Assembly (NCBI GenBank): GCA_026003395.1
Contig: BPHE01000008.1
Location: forward strand, 1-64,000
Length of the DNA: 64,000 nucleotides
DNA from: Vicingaceae bacterium
Lineage (GTDB): Bacteria > Bacteroidota > Bacteroidia > Flavobacteriales_E > Vicingaceae
Direction: 5' to 3'
The notes beneath the pieces were generated by a model, which did no database searches, had not been told where the DNA came from, and saw only the letters and a list, made by a program, of their open reading frames with translations. Positions 63,715 through 64,000 of the stretch are shown here, in pieces; position 1 is the first letter of the stretch; the number at the start of each line of letters is the position of its first letter. A program made the translations under genes and the position numbers.

Positions 63715-63951
63715 CAAAATAAAAAAACACTTATGAAAATACTATTTTTCAATTAATGAACGAATCAGAAAATTAAAATTTGTTGACAATTCTTGCACAT
63801 AGCATTCATTTAACCGGCTTGAAAAAATAGATATATTCAATTCAAAAAAAAATAAAATTTTATCCCTGTTTGATTTTGAGAAACCTAAAAAGTATTTTAT
63901 TTGTGGAACTTGCATTTTAATTTTTTAATGAAAAGCGACATTATACAATTT

Positions 63952-64000
63952 TTATTTCGCAGGTTGGTTTTTTTGAATGACCAAAGGATTACCCGTCCGG
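63952..64000 (-). CDS. Possible 3' end of a gene entering from the right
   Basis: On the minus strand the last bases read RTGNPLVIQKNQPAK and then TAA (63952-63954), which would be the basic C-terminus of a protein encoded mostly outside the window. The evidence is only that a short open frame runs to the edge. The 283 bases between it and 63668 are AT-rich and hold nothing else beyond the promoter element. Confidence 0.25.
   Translation of the reverse strand, partial: RTGNPLVIQKNQPAK

Noticed and set aside
1-64000. tRNA, rRNA, insertion sequences, phage, toxin-antitoxin or defence genes
   Set aside because: Looked for in all gene-free spacers and among gene products; no tRNA T-loop signature, transposase, integrase or defence domain was found. 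The lone XRE gene has no toxin partner.

Overview
The window is a 64 kb piece of a low-GC (roughly mid-30s percent by eye) Bacteroidota chromosome. The assignment rests on several gene-level signs. There are many secreted proteins with type IX secretion (T9SS) C-terminal sorting domains, a PorP/SprF protein beside a SprB-repeat adhesin, and a GSCFA protein. The PurF-like and urocanase proteins have the Bacteroidota length and form. Start codons have A-rich leaders without clear Shine-Dalgarno sites, and several genes have TAnnTTTG-like -7 promoter elements. I see no tRNA, rRNA, CRISPR array, insertion sequence or prophage. Strand use is mixed and genes are tightly packed.

Layout. 1-9.4 kb: a secreted trypsin-like protease and the start of a further exported protein, a broken phosphate-porin gene, two outer-membrane proteins, a MurG-like glycosyltransferase and a PurF-family protein. 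9.8-18.2 kb: secreted T9SS proteins, including two tandem Omp28-like paralogues, with the ribosome-binding ATPase YchF and a small XRE regulator between them. 18.2-27.2 kb: GSCFA protein, M23 peptidase, urocanase with a decayed DUF167 gene, cystathionine gamma-synthase, a TrkA/KtrA-like protein and an M43 metalloprotease. 27.4-33.7 kb: a compact overlapping run yicC-gmk-nadD-lipoprotein-anion transporter-fRMsr-lipoprotein-thioesterase. 33.8-45.1 kb: a surface block made of a beta-propeller histidine kinase, a 1117-residue SprB-repeat adhesin, a PorP/SprF protein and a 1292-residue SBBP/PKD protein. 45.1-52.3 kb: the elongasome operon mreB-mreC-mreD-mrdA-rodA behind purH. 52.3-64 kb: an ABC permease, mfd, fbp, another T9SS cargo, a GNAT-lysC pair, a frameshifted waaA (Kdo transferase) and an uncharacterised secreted protein.

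How the genes fit together. Housekeeping functions (cell-wall elongation, purine, NAD, methionine, lysine/threonine and sugar metabolism, repair) are interleaved with a large exported-protein load. At least eight proteins carry recognisable type A or type B T9SS sorting domains or close relatives. I see no core T9SS machinery genes except the PorP/SprF-like partner. The most notable points are a kinase gene that overlaps the start of a giant adhesin gene, three reading-frame-broken genes (porin, DUF167, waaA), and a Cys in place of a conserved His in the M23 peptidase. The waaA break sits exactly at a UGA codon. I found no clearly new multi-gene system; the kinase-adhesin-PorP block is the best candidate for a defined sensory/surface module.
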